Assembly: GCA_947476475.1 (NCBI GenBank)
Contig: CANJQT010000003.1
Location: forward strand, 29,541 to 93,540
From: Paracoccaceae bacterium
Lineage (GTDB): Bacteria > Pseudomonadota > Alphaproteobacteria > Rhodobacterales > Rhodobacteraceae
Direction: 5' to 3'
Length of the DNA: 64,000 nucleotides
In this document: positions 52,353 through 61,428 of the stretch, one piece after another
How the letters are laid out: the number at the start of each line of letters is the position of its first letter
Position numbering within the stretch: the stretch's first letter is position 1
The notes under the pieces: generated by a model
The model's database searches: none
What the model was told of the DNA's origin: nothing
The model's input: the letters and a program-made list of their open reading frames with translations, nothing else
Made by a program: the position numbers and the translations under genes

Positions 52353-52694
52353 ATGCGCATCGGAGAATTGTCAGAAAGATCTGGGCTTACACGGGACACA
52401 ATCCGCTTTTACGAGCGTAACGGGCTGGTGTGCTCGGCCGAAAGCGGTTCGCAGACCAACAGCTACCGCGACTATCCCGAAAGCGCGCCCGAGCATCTGC
52501 GCATGCTGGTCGAGGCGCGAGAGGCTGGGCTCTCCATCGCAGACCTGCGCGACATTATGACAGCCTCCAAGGGCAATTGCGCGCCGGAGGCCGGGCGACG
52601 CGTGTTGACCGAGAAAATCGCGGAACTGGAAAGCCGGGCCGCACAAATCCAGCGATCCATCGCCTTTTTGACCCGCGTTCGCGACGGTTTGTAA
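52353..52694 (+). CDS. MerR-family transcriptional regulator
   Basis: The 113-residue protein has the MerR winged helix (MRIGELSERSGLTRDTIRFYERNGL) and a C-terminal dimerisation helix (LTEKIAELESRAAQIQRSIAFL). It has Cys27 and Cys76 only, and lacks the Cys set of copper or mercury sensors, so it more likely senses an organic or redox cue. It probably controls the divergent FSP1-like flavoprotein and itself. Confidence 0.86.
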   Translation: MRIGELSERSGLTRDTIRFYERNGLVCSAESGSQTNSYRDYPESAPEHLRMLVEAREAGLSIADLRDIMTASKGNCAPEAGRRVLTEKIAELESRAAQIQRSIAFLTRVRDGL

Positions 52695-52720
52695 CGCGCG
52701 GGACAGAACCGGCGGGTGGT

Positions 52721-52762
52721 CAAATTTCCTGTGAGAAATTTGCGAAATCCTTCCAAGGATTT
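52721..52762. repeat. tandem hairpin element, copy B
   Basis: CAAATTTC (52721-52728) pairs with GAAATTTG (52735-52742), then AAATCCTT (52745-52752) pairs with AAGGATTT (52755-52762) over only 2 bases. The second hairpin shares the AAATCCTT/AAGGATTT core with the element at 40414-40462. It lies between the MerR gene and carB, 88 bases before the carB start. Confidence 0.75.
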
Positions 52763-52849
52763 TGACGCCCCCTGCCCGGCCCGAATCCTCTTGCACCCCG
52801 GCCCGGCATGGCTATAACCCGCGAAGTTTTGCGCAGATTGGGGGCCGCC

Positions 52850-55800
52850 ATGCCGAAGAGAACCGATATCAGATCCATCATGATCATCGGAGCCGGCCCC
52901 ATCGTCATCGGACAAGCCTGCGAATTCGACTATTCTGGCGCGCAAGCCTGCAAGGCTTTGCGCGAAGAAGGCTACCGGGTCATTCTGGTCAACTCGAACC
53001 CCGCGACGATCATGACCGACCCCGGCTTGGCCGACGCCACCTATATCGAGCCGATCACCCCCGAAGTGGTGGCCAAGATCATCGAAAAGGAACGGCCCGA
53101 CGCGCTTTTGCCGACCATGGGCGGGCAGACCGGCCTCAACACCTCGCTGGCGCTGGCCGACATGGGCGTGCTGGAAAAATTCAACGTCGAACTGATCGGT
53201 GCCAACCGCGAAGCCATCGAGATGGCCGAAGACCGCAAGCTGTTCCGCGAAGCGATGGACCGGATCGGGTTAGAGAACCCCAAGGCCACCATCATCGCCG
53301 CCCCGAAACTGCCAAGCGGCAAGTATGACGTGAACGCCGGTGTGCGCGAAGCGATCGAGGCCATCGAATATGTGGGCCTTCCGGCGATCATCCGTCCCGC
53401 CTTTACCTTGGGCGGTACCGGCGGCGGCGTCGCCTATAACCGCGACGACTATGAACGGATCGTGCGGTCAGGTCTGGACGCAAGCCCGGTGGCACAGGTG
53501 CTGATCGACGAAAGCCTGCTGGGCTGGAAGGAATATGAGATGGAGGTGGTCCGTGACAAGGCGGACAATGCCATCATCGTCTGCGCCATCGAGAACGTTG
53601 ACCCGATGGGGGTCCATACCGGCGACAGCATCACCGTCGCCCCGGCGCTGACCCTGACCGACAAGGAATACCAGATCATGCGCAACGGCTCGATTGCCGT
53701 CTTGCGCGAAATCGGCGTCGAAACCGGCGGATCGAACGTGCAATGGGCGATCAACCCCAAGGACGGCCGCATGGTGGTGATCGAGATGAACCCCCGCGTG
53801 TCGCGATCTTCGGCGCTGGCATCCAAGGCCACCGGCTTCCCGATCGCCAAGATCGCGGCAAAACTGGCGGTCGGCTATACGCTCGATGAGTTGGACAATG
53901 ACATCACCAAGGTGACGCCCGCCAGCTTCGAGCCGACCATCGACTATGTCGTCACCAAGATCCCGCGCTTTGCGTTTGAAAAATTCCCCGGATCAAAGCC
54001 CGATCTGACCACCGCAATGAAATCGGTGGGCGAAGTTATGGCCATCGGCCGCACCATCCACGAATCCTTGCAAAAGGCGCTGGCCAGTCTGGAAACCGGC
54101 CTGACCGGCTTTGACGAGATTGCCATCGAAGGTGCGCCCGATCGCGCCGCCATCATCAAGGCGATTTCCGCCCAGACCCCCGACCGCATGCGCCTGATTG
54201 CGCAGGCCATGCGCCACGGGATGAGCGATGATGAGATCAACCATGCCACCGCCTTCGACCCCTGGTTCCTGGCCCGCATCCGCGAAATCATCGACGCCGA
54301 AGCACAGGTCAGGGCCACAGGCCTGCCCACCGACGAACGCGGCCTGCGCACGCTGAAGATGATGGGCTTCACCGACGCGCGGCTGGCCAAACTGACCGGC
54401 AAGTCTGAGGCCCAGGTGCGCAAGGCGCGCCTGGCCAAAGGCGTCACCGCCGTCTTCAAGCGCATCGACACCTGCGCCGCCGAATTCGAAGCCCAGACCC
54501 CCTACATGTATTCCACCTATGAAGTCCCGGCGATGGGCGACGTGGAATGCGAAGCCCGGCCCTCGGAGGCGAAAAAGGTTGTCATCCTTGGCGGCGGCCC
54601 CAACCGTATCGGCCAGGGGATCGAGTTCGACTATTGCTGCTGCCACGCCTGCTACGCGCTGACGGCTGCGGGCTTTGAAACCATCATGATCAACTGCAAC
54701 CCGGAAACGGTTTCCACCGATTATGACACCTCTGACCGGCTTTACTTCGAACCGCTGACCTTTGAACATGTGATGGAAATCCTGCGGGTTGAGCAGACCA
54801 ACGGCACCCTGCACGGCGTGATCGTCCAGTTTGGCGGCCAGACGCCTTTGAAGCTAGCCAATGCGCTGCATGAAGAAGGCATCCCAATTCTTGGCACCAC
54901 ACCCGACGCCATCGACCTTGCCGAAGACCGTGAACGGTTCCAGAAGCTTCTGAACGACCTTGGCCTGAAGCAACCGGTAAACGGCATCGCGTCATCCGAC
55001 GAACAAGCCCTTGAAATCGCGGGCCGCGTCGGCTTCCCGCTTGTCATCCGCCCGTCTTACGTGCTGGGCGGCCGCGCAATGGAAATCGTGCGCGATATGG
55101 ATCAACTGCGGCGCTACATCACCACCGCCGTTACCGTTTCGGGCAAAAGCCCGGTGCTGCTGGACAGCTATCTGTCGGGCGCGATCGAGGTGGATGTCGA
55201 TGCGCTGTCCGACGGCCAACAAGTGCATGTCGCCGGCATCATGGAACATATCGAAGAGGCGGGCGTGCATTCCGGTGACAGTGCCTGCTGCCTGCCGCCG
55301 CATTCGCTTTCGTCCGAGACCGTTGCCGAACTGAAAAAGCAGACGGTGCAGATGGCGCTGGCGCTGAAAGTCGTGGGGCTGATGAACGTTCAGTTCGCGA
55401 TCAAGGACGGCACGATCTATGTGCTGGAGGTGAACCCCCGCGCCAGCCGCACCGTGCCGTTCGTGGCCAAGGCGACCGACAGCGCGATTGCCTCCATCGC
55501 CGCGCGTCTGATGGCGGGCGAACCCTTGTCGAACTTCCCGATGCGGGCGCCCTACCCCGAAGGCGTCGGCCCCGACAGCCCGCTGCCCCTGGCCGATCCG
55601 ATGACGCTCGCCGATCCGAAAACCCCGTGGTTCAGCGTCAAGGAAGCGGTTCTGCCCTTCGCCCGCTTCCCCGGCGTCGATACGCTGCTGGGGCCGGAAA
55701 TGCGCTCGACCGGCGAAGTTATGGGCTGGGACCGGACTTTTGCGCTGGCCTTCCTGAAGGCGCAAATGGGGGCAGGCACCATGCTGCCCGAAAGCGGCCG

Positions 55801-56179
55801 GGTGTTCCTGTCGGTCAAGGATCAGGACAAGTCCGCCGCGATGGCCACCGCCGCCCGCGACCTGATCAAGCTGGGGTTCGAAATCGTTGCCACCCGCGGC
55901 ACCGCCACCTGGCTTTACGATCAGGGCATCCAGACCCTGCCGGTGCTGAAGGTCTATGAAGGCCGCCCGAACGTGGTGGACATGCTGAAGAACGGCGACA
56001 TCACCCTGGTGATGAACACCACCGACGGCAGTCAGGCGGTATCCGACAGCCGCGACATCCGCGCCGTGGCGCTTTACGACAAGATCCCCTACTTCACCAC
56101 GGCCGCGGCCAGCATTGCGGCGGTGGCGGCGATGATGGCACGGGGCGAGGGGTATGGGGTGAGGACGCTTCAGGGGTGA
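52850..56179 (+). CDS. carB: carbamoyl-phosphate synthase large subunit
   Basis: CarB makes carbamoyl phosphate from bicarbonate, ATP and CarA-derived ammonia, for arginine and pyrimidines. The 1109-residue chain has two ATP-grasp halves ([21 protein letters not shown] first; [20 protein letters not shown] second) and a C-terminal allosteric MGS-like domain ([16 protein letters not shown]). The ATG at 52850 gives the usual [17 protein letters not shown] start; an in-frame ATG at 52808 has no ribosome site. carA is not adjacent. A tandem hairpin element lies in its leader. Confidence 0.97.
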   Translation: MPKRTDIRSIMIIGAGPIVIGQACEFDYSGAQACKALREEGYRVILVNSNPATIMTDPGLADATYIEPITPEVVAKIIEKERPDALLPTMGGQTGLNTSLALADMGVLEKFNVELIGANREAIEMAEDRKLFREAMDRIGLENPKATIIAAPKLPSGKYDVNAGVREAIEAIEYVGLPAIIRPAFTLGGTGGGVAYNRDDYERIVRSGLDASPVAQVLIDESLLGWKEYEMEVVRDKADNAIIVCAIENVDPMGVHTGDSITVAPALTLTDKEYQIMRNGSIAVLREIGVETGGSNVQWAINPKDGRMVVIEMNPRVSRSSALASKATGFPIAKIAAKLAVGYTLDELDNDITKVTPASFEPTIDYVVTKIPRFAFEKFPGSKPDLTTAMKSVGEVMAIGRTIHESLQKALASLETGLTGFDEIAIEGAPDRAAIIKAISAQTPDRMRLIAQAMRHGMSDDEINHATAFDPWFLARIREIIDAEAQVRATGLPTDERGLRTLKMMGFTDARLAKLTGKSEAQVRKARLAKGVTAVFKRIDTCAAEFEAQTPYMYSTYEVPAMGDVECEARPSEAKKVVILGGGPNRIGQGIEFDYCCCHACYALTAAGFETIMINCNPETVSTDYDTSDRLYFEPLTFEHVMEILRVEQTNGTLHGVIVQFGGQTPLKLANALHEEGIPILGTTPDAIDLAEDRERFQKLLNDLGLKQPVNGIASSDEQALEIAGRVGFPLVIRPSYVLGGRAMEIVRDMDQLRRYITTAVTVSGKSPVLLDSYLSGAIEVDVDALSDGQQVHVAGIMEHIEEAGVHSGDSACCLPPHSLSSETVAELKKQTVQMALALKVVGLMNVQFAIKDGTIYVLEVNPRASRTVPFVAKATDSAIASIAARLMAGEPLSNFPMRAPYPEGVGPDSPLPLADPMTLADPKTPWFSVKEAVLPFARFPGVDTLLGPEMRSTGEVMGWDRTFALAFLKAQMGAGTMLPESGRVFLSVKDQDKSAAMATAARDLIKLGFEIVATRGTATWLYDQGIQTLPVLKVYEGRPNVVDMLKNGDITLVMNTTDGSQAVSDSRDIRAVALYDKIPYFTTAAASIAAVAAMMARGEGYGVRTLQG

Positions 56180-56301
56180 GGCACGGCCCCGCCTGGGCCA
56201 ACACCAGATGTTTCGGTTATTGCCCCAAGTTTCCGTAACGCTAACTTGGCTGGATATGCCTATCCAATGTGGAAACCCCTAGTGCAATAGAGAGGCAGAG
56301 C

Positions 56302-56901
56302 ATGATGACCACACTGCCCGAAAACTACATAGAATTCGACGAGTATTCAGACGCGCTCTACTCCCTTCGCCATGCCGCATTCTTTTGCGCGGAAACGGCG
56401 CGCGACCGAACGATGTGGAAATGGGCCATCATCGCTCTGCACAACGCATTGCAGGGCGCCATGATCTGTCACCTTTCCGGCACGGCCGGTCTTGGTGCCT
56501 TGGAAAAGGACTCCATAAAGGCCGCCTTAGATTGGCATGAAGGTGATCGGATGGGTCAAAGCCAGCCGTATCCGAAAGAGAAAGTCGCGCCTGCAAATGT
56601 GCTTTTCAAACGGCTCAGTGGACAAGCGAGCACGCATGAAGGGGCAGGCGGGCCTATCAAAACCTCCAAACAAGAAGTATCTTCTTTCGAACGGCTGCAC
56701 GCGCTTCGAAATGATTTTTCCCATTTCACTCCAAAGAGTTGGATCATAGAAACTTCTGGCCTAGCTCAGATTTTTGGGGGCATTTCTCAGATCTTGCTTC
56801 GTATCCTCGACGCAGGATTTGCATTTCGCCATGCAGACCCCGCGTTGATTGAAGAGGCCAGATCCTGCCTCGCGCGTTTCGTCGCAGAAGCAAAAACTTG
56901 A
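56302..56901 (+). CDS. HEPN-like protein, unknown function
   Basis: The 199-residue, mostly helical protein has the HEPN-type Rx4H motif in LRNDFSHFTPKSW near residue 147 and a tryptophan-rich early segment (RTMWKWAIIALHNALQGAMI). Many HEPN proteins are RNases in toxin-antitoxin or phage-defence systems; others are not. AGAGG precedes the ATG 56302; an earlier GTG (56269) is less likely. Codon use is more AT-rich than neighbouring genes and an inverted repeat (CCAAGTT/AACTTGG, 56225-56249) lies upstream, which suggests acquisition. No antitoxin partner is seen. Confidence 0.65.
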   Translation: MMTTLPENYIEFDEYSDALYSLRHAAFFCAETARDRTMWKWAIIALHNALQGAMICHLSGTAGLGALEKDSIKAALDWHEGDRMGQSQPYPKEKVAPANVLFKRLSGQASTHEGAGGPIKTSKQEVSSFERLHALRNDFSHFTPKSWIIETSGLAQIFGGISQILLRILDAGFAFRHADPALIEEARSCLARFVAEAKT

Positions 56902-56939
56902 TCGTCTTTGCCGACGCGTTGCAACCCACCCCCTGCACC

Positions 56940-57944
56940 CTACCCCCCCGCCACCACGCACCTTCCCCGCCCTGCCCGCTTGGCCGCATAGGTCGCCTCA
57001 TCGGCATCCGCGTGCATCCGCTCCGGGTCCGGCACCGGGTAGAAGCGCGACAGCGTCACCCCGATTGACCCCGATATCCGGCAGGGTTCGCCTTCGTAAA
57101 GGATCGGGCGTTCCAGTTCCGATATGATCCGTGCTGCCACGCGGGCGACATGCGTGGGGTCGGCCTCGCCGCGCAGGATCATCACGAATTCATCGCCGCC
57201 GACCCGCGCCACCGTGTCGGATTTGCGGGTTTCCTCGCGCAGTACCTGCGCCACCTCGCACAGCACCAGATCGCCCGCCGCATGGCCCATCGTATCATTC
57301 ACCGCCTTGAAAAAATCGAGGTCGAGATGCATCAGCGCAAAAGCCCCTTCGCCGCGCCCGGCCAGATGGCAGGCGCGGGCCAGGTCGATATCAAGTGCCC
57401 TGCGGTTGGCCAGCCCGGTCAGCGCATCGGTCAGGGCACGGGCTTCGGATTCGCGTTGCGCGGCCTGAAGCCGGGTGTTCAGTGCCGCGAGTTCCCCCAT
57501 CACCGCCGCCTTCACCTCGGTCAGATACAGCAGTTCAACCGTCAGGTCGGTCGGCGCGAAATCGGCGTTGGTCAGCCGGTGGTCGCGCACCGCATCGGCC
57601 ACCGAAATACCGAACGACAGGTTCAAAAGCCAGCCCTGCCCGCCGCTCAGGGGCTGGGCCTGCCCGCGCAGGCTGGTTTCCGCCCCTTCGCGCAGGCTAA
57701 GCAGGATCCGTTGCCCCTGCAGCGCCTGAACATCGGCCATGCTGTAAAGCGCGCGGGGCCTGTCCACACGAAAGCAGTCCAGAAACCGCCGCCCGATCAG
57801 CGGACCCGGCCCGCCCAGCTTGGCCAGGGTCGGGCCTGCGGCGCGGATCAATCCGGTGGGCGTGACCCACAGATACATCGGCATCAGCTTGCCCAGAGCA
57901 TCTGCGCCGATCAGGGCTGCGTCCTGTATCGCCTGACCGTCCAT
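56940..57944 (-). CDS. diguanylate cyclase with HNOBA-like N-terminal domain
   Basis: The 334-residue cytosolic protein has an N-terminal PAS-like region (LWVTPTGLIRAAGPTLAKLG, IGRRFLDCFRVDRP, WLLNLSFGISVADAVRDHRL) resembling the HNOBA domain that pairs with H-NOX proteins. A coiled coil follows (AVMGELAALNTRLQAAQRES), then a GGDEF domain with intact VGGDEFV and an I-site RKSD five residues before it. It should make c-di-GMP with product inhibition. Its ATG (57942-57944) overlaps the stop of the H-NOX-like gene in a TGATG, so translation is coupled. Confidence 0.88.
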   Translation of the reverse strand: MDGQAIQDAALIGADALGKLMPMYLWVTPTGLIRAAGPTLAKLGGPGPLIGRRFLDCFRVDRPRALYSMADVQALQGQRILLSLREGAETSLRGQAQPLSGGQGWLLNLSFGISVADAVRDHRLTNADFAPTDLTVELLYLTEVKAAVMGELAALNTRLQAAQRESEARALTDALTGLANRRALDIDLARACHLAGRGEGAFALMHLDLDFFKAVNDTMGHAAGDLVLCEVAQVLREETRKSDTVARVGGDEFVMILRGEADPTHVARVAARIISELERPILYEGEPCRISGSIGVTLSRFYPVPDPERMHADADEATYAAKRAGRGRCVVAGG

Positions 57945-58516
57945 CACCCCACCTCGGGTCTGGCAAGATCAAAGCTGCGGCCAGCGCTGTATTCGGCCTG
58001 TAAAAGTTCGATGCGGACGGCATCGCCACCGTCGGCCATGTCAACCAGGGCAAAGGCCCCGTAGTCATCCGCCATCGCCCGCAGCACCCCGGCCAGAACC
58101 GGCAGGAAGCCCGGATGCGCGGCGCCGCCTGTCAGCCGGAAAGAACCGTCCTTGCCTGAACTGAGTTCAAGATCGGGCAGGCCGATGTCGGCCACCGCCA
58201 GCCGCGCCCGGTCGGGAAGTTCCTCAAGCGAATGCAGGAACTCGACATAGTCGACCCCGCCAAAGCGCAAAAGCCGCCGCAGCGGTTCCAGCGAAACCAG
58301 GAACATCCCAAGATCTTCCAGCAAGGCTTCGCCTGGTTTTGACAGGGCCGCTGCCGACGCGGCCAGCACCCGGTCGGTCAATGCGTCGTCGTAGGTCAGC
58401 ATCGCCTCGAACCCTTCGGGGGCGACGCCGGCCTGTTCGGCCACGCGAGACCACAGCGCGGGCCCATAGGTATCGCGCAGGAAGGACTGCAAAGATCGAT
58501 TAATCAGCCCGTGCAT
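57944..58516 (-). CDS. H-NOX-like protein lacking the heme-ligating histidine
   Basis: The 190-residue protein has the H-NOX length and start (MHGLINRSLQSFLRDTYGPALW). The family's proximal His lies in a segment like FLxxLxxLH; here it reads FLHSLEELPD, with Pro101 in the ligand position. The YxSxR heme-propionate motif is also gone (F126-R-L128-T-G130). It is therefore unlikely to bind heme in the usual way, and more likely senses something else or acts as a protein partner of the coupled HNOBA-GGDEF cyclase. It has its own promoter region upstream and nothing else in the operon. Confidence 0.82.
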   Translation of the reverse strand: MHGLINRSLQSFLRDTYGPALWSRVAEQAGVAPEGFEAMLTYDDALTDRVLAASAAALSKPGEALLEDLGMFLVSLEPLRRLLRFGGVDYVEFLHSLEELPDRARLAVADIGLPDLELSSGKDGSFRLTGGAAHPGFLPVLAGVLRAMADDYGAFALVDMADGGDAVRIELLQAEYSAGRSFDLARPEVG

Positions 58517-58580
58517 TTGTCGGCCTTTCCTGACATGCGCCCAGCATACGGACGCCCTGTTAGAAAAGCCTTAAAGCCGG

Positions 58581-60134
58581 TCAGAAATCGGTGGGCGCCC
58601 CGCCTTCGGCCTTGCGGCGCGCGACGAAATCCTTCAGCGCCTCGCGGTTGCCCGCATCCATCGGCGGCTCTTCGTAGTCGGCCAGGATATCCTTGAAGAT
58701 CCGGTGGGCGCGTTCAGCCGTCCATAGCGCGCCATCGATCTGCCAAGCCTCGAAATTCCGCCAGTCCGACGCAATCGGCTGGTAGAAGGCCTTGGTGTAG
58801 CGGTCCTGGGTATGCTGGATGCCAAAGTAATGGCCGTCCGGCCCCACTTCGGCAATCGCATCGATGGCGATCTCGTCAGGGCCGGTGGCCCAGGTGTCGG
58901 GTTCCATGTAGCGCTGGATCATCTGAAGAACTTCGCAGTCCATCACGAACTTTTCGGGTGAAGCGATCAGCCCACCCTCAAGCCAGCCCGCCGCGTGATA
59001 GACCAGGTTGGTGCCCGACTGAACGGCCGCCCAGAGCGAATTCGAGGTTTCCCACATCGCCTGTCCGTCCGGCACGTTCGCAGCACATACCCCCGAGGAC
59101 CGCAGTGGCAGGCCATAAAAGCGCGCCATCTGCCCGGTCATCTGCGTCGCGCGCATATATTCGGGCGTGCCAAACGCCGGGGCGCCTGACTTCATGTCGA
59201 CGTTCGAGGTGAAGGTGCCGATCATGCAGGGCGTACCCGGCGCCACAAATTGCAGCAGGGCGATGGCCGACAGGGCTTCAGCAATCGACAGGGTCACGGC
59301 ACCAGACATGGTGACCGGCGCCATTGCGCCCGCAAGGGTGAACGGGGTGACAACCACTGCTTGCCCGGCCCGTGCCAGACGCAGCGCCCCGTCAATCATC
59401 GGGAAGTCATGCTTGAGCGGCGAGACCGAGTTGATGTTGGTGAACATATGTGGCCGCGCGCGGAATTGCTCGTGGGTCATCCCACCCGCGATGCGCACCA
59501 TCTCCATCCCATCCTCGACGCGTTCCTTGCCCAGCGAATAGGCATGAACCACCTTGTCGGTGAGGGTCAGTTTTTCATAAAGGCAATCCAGATGGCGGAC
59601 CGAGGGGTGAATCTCGATCGGTTCCACAGGGTAACCACCGGCGAAATGGATGCAGTTGAAATACTGGGTCAGTTTGATGAAGGTGCGGAACCCTTCCATG
59701 AAACCCGTAACCTTGCCGCGCTCAAGATCCCAATAGTTCGGCGGCGAAGACACGTTGCCAAACAACATCGCCTTGCCGCCAAAGGGCAGCGCGCGCTCGG
59801 GGTTGCGGGGGGTCACGGTGAATTCGGCGGGGGCGCGGCCCACCATCTCCATGACAAAATCCTCGTCCATGAAGACGGTCTGATCGACGATCTTGCAGCC
59901 CGCCTTGGCGAAGATCGTCAAAGCCTCGTCATTCAGAAAGCGGATGCCGATGTCGCGCAGGATGCGCATGGCGCCCTTGTGAATCGCCTGAACGCCTTCG
60001 GCACCCATCGGTTCGGTCGGCCGGTCGTGGTTATAGGGGATGCGCCAGGGCATCTGGTTGATGGCATGCCCACCCGCCCGCACTGCATGTCCCGAACGCC
60101 CACCGGCGCGCCTGCGCTTCAGATCATCGGCCAT
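58581..60134 (-). CDS. MttB-family (non-pyrrolysine) methyltransferase
   Basis: The 517-residue protein belongs to the trimethylamine methyltransferase (MttB/COG5598) superfamily: RILRDIGIRFLNDEALTIF, FTNINSVSPLKHDF, GTPEYMRATQMTGQMARFYG, and GGLIASPEKFVMDCEVLQMI. There is no in-frame amber codon, so it lacks pyrrolysine and is like the glycine betaine/proline betaine/carnitine methyltransferases that hand methyl to a corrinoid protein. No corrinoid protein gene is adjacent. ATG 60132-60134 (AGGGGGC upstream) is chosen over a longer frame. Confidence 0.88.
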   Translation of the reverse strand: MADDLKRRRAGGRSGHAVRAGGHAINQMPWRIPYNHDRPTEPMGAEGVQAIHKGAMRILRDIGIRFLNDEALTIFAKAGCKIVDQTVFMDEDFVMEMVGRAPAEFTVTPRNPERALPFGGKAMLFGNVSSPPNYWDLERGKVTGFMEGFRTFIKLTQYFNCIHFAGGYPVEPIEIHPSVRHLDCLYEKLTLTDKVVHAYSLGKERVEDGMEMVRIAGGMTHEQFRARPHMFTNINSVSPLKHDFPMIDGALRLARAGQAVVVTPFTLAGAMAPVTMSGAVTLSIAEALSAIALLQFVAPGTPCMIGTFTSNVDMKSGAPAFGTPEYMRATQMTGQMARFYGLPLRSSGVCAANVPDGQAMWETSNSLWAAVQSGTNLVYHAAGWLEGGLIASPEKFVMDCEVLQMIQRYMEPDTWATGPDEIAIDAIAEVGPDGHYFGIQHTQDRYTKAFYQPIASDWRNFEAWQIDGALWTAERAHRIFKDILADYEEPPMDAGNREALKDFVARRKAEGGAPTDF

Positions 60135-60245
60135 AAACGCCCCCTGCATTTCTTTCCGTGAGAATTGGGCCTGCCAAGGCAAGGCTTCGCCACGTTTTGC
60201 GACCAATGTGCGTCGTATTTTGAACTTGCCGCCACTTCGACGGCT

Positions 60246-60950
60246 TCAAAAGACCTGTTGCGCGCTGATCCAGCCCGGCAATTCGTCGATATCGCGCAAG
60301 ACCACATCGGCGTGCGGCGCCAGATCTTCGGCCGTGGCGATACCGGTGAGCACTGCCACCGTGTGCATGCCAGCAGCACGTCCCGCATCCAGATCATGCA
60401 GACTGTCGCCGACCATTGCCACTTCGGCGGGGGCAAGGCCGGTGTGGTCTAGAAAGGCATGCATCTGCCCCGGCGCCGGCTTGCCGCCCCAGCCGCTGTC
60501 AAAACCGGCAACGAAGTCGAAAAGCCCGTCGATGGACGCGCGCTTCAGATGGGTGCGCGCCGGTTCTTCAGCGTCATTGGTGGCCAGCCCGACCTTCAGC
60601 CCCATTGCCCGGAAACGCGTGAACAAAGGCACCAGCGCCACCGCCTCGACCATGTCATTTTCCGCCGCCATCTGGTTCATCCGCACCAGCAACGCCGCCT
60701 CGTCCTGCGTCGGCAGGTGTGGCAAAAGCAGGTCGCGGATTTCCAGCGTGGTCTGGGCGATCACAGGGCTGGCGGGGGCGAAATCGCCTCGTGCAAGGTC
60801 GTATCCCAGAAGGTCTGCCAGAAAGGCCGCCTTGTCATCCGATCCTTCGGAAAGCTGGGCGACGACCCGGCGGGTCCAGCCGCCCCAGGTAGCGCGAAAA
60901 TCGAACAGCGTGCCGTCCTTGTCGAACAGCAATCCCCGGATGGCAGACAT
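60246..60950 (-). CDS. HAD-family phosphatase (Gph-like)
   Basis: The 234-residue HAD hydrolase has motif I FDKDGTLFDF near residue 9, motif II threonine/Asn in GLATNDAEEP, motif III Lys in GGKPAPGQM and motif IV VGDSLHDLDAG. The cap insertion and length fit phosphoglycolate phosphatase-like enzymes; the substrate is not sure. Start ATG at 60948-60950 follows AGGGGAT. It is upstream of the MttB-like gene on the same strand. Confidence 0.88.
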   Translation of the reverse strand: MSAIRGLLFDKDGTLFDFRATWGGWTRRVVAQLSEGSDDKAAFLADLLGYDLARGDFAPASPVIAQTTLEIRDLLLPHLPTQDEAALLVRMNQMAAENDMVEAVALVPLFTRFRAMGLKVGLATNDAEEPARTHLKRASIDGLFDFVAGFDSGWGGKPAPGQMHAFLDHTGLAPAEVAMVGDSLHDLDAGRAAGMHTVAVLTGIATAEDLAPHADVVLRDIDELPGWISAQQVF

Positions 60951-61013
60951 CTTATCCCCTTGATCTTTTGGCGGCGTGACCATTCCCGATTTCCCTGACG
61001 CGTGCAATGGTTC

Positions 61014-61298
61014 TCAGGTCCAATGCACCTGCTCGCCGCCCGGAAGCGCCGCGCGTGCTGCCATCAGACGGTCATAGGGCAGCCGCTCGCTGTCACAAAA
61101 GCCCTGCACCCAGGCGTCATCCATCAGAATGAAGTCAAGAACCGATCCCAGAACCTCCGGTTCGGCCGCCCGCGTCGCCAGTTCGGCGGGCGCAAGGCCG
61201 CTTGACCCCAGAAACAGCGGCAACAGTTCGTCATTCCCGGCAAGCCAAGCCAGCGCCTTCAACGCGATGACCTCGGCATTATCCCGCCCAAAGGCCAT
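61014..61298 (-). CDS. DUF3572 family protein
   Basis: The 94-residue protein (ATG 61296-61298, AGGAG upstream) shows the DUF3572 pattern: NAEVIALKALAWLAGNDELLPLFLGSSGL and GSVLDFILMDDAWVQGFCDSE. It is small, helical and cytosolic. In alphaproteobacteria it is regularly divergent from pleD, as here. Function is unknown. Confidence 0.9.
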   Translation of the reverse strand: MAFGRDNAEVIALKALAWLAGNDELLPLFLGSSGLAPAELATRAAEPEVLGSVLDFILMDDAWVQGFCDSERLPYDRLMAARAALPGGEQVHWT

Positions 61299-61428
61299 AA
61301 TCCCGCTCCTTCCTGCTGTGTTTCCACAGCTTTGATGCTCGTTTGGCAATCATTTGTTAACCTTTGCAAACCAAAGATGACCCCATCGTGCAGAAGCATG
61401 TGGCAGGAATGCCGATGGAGTGGTGGTT

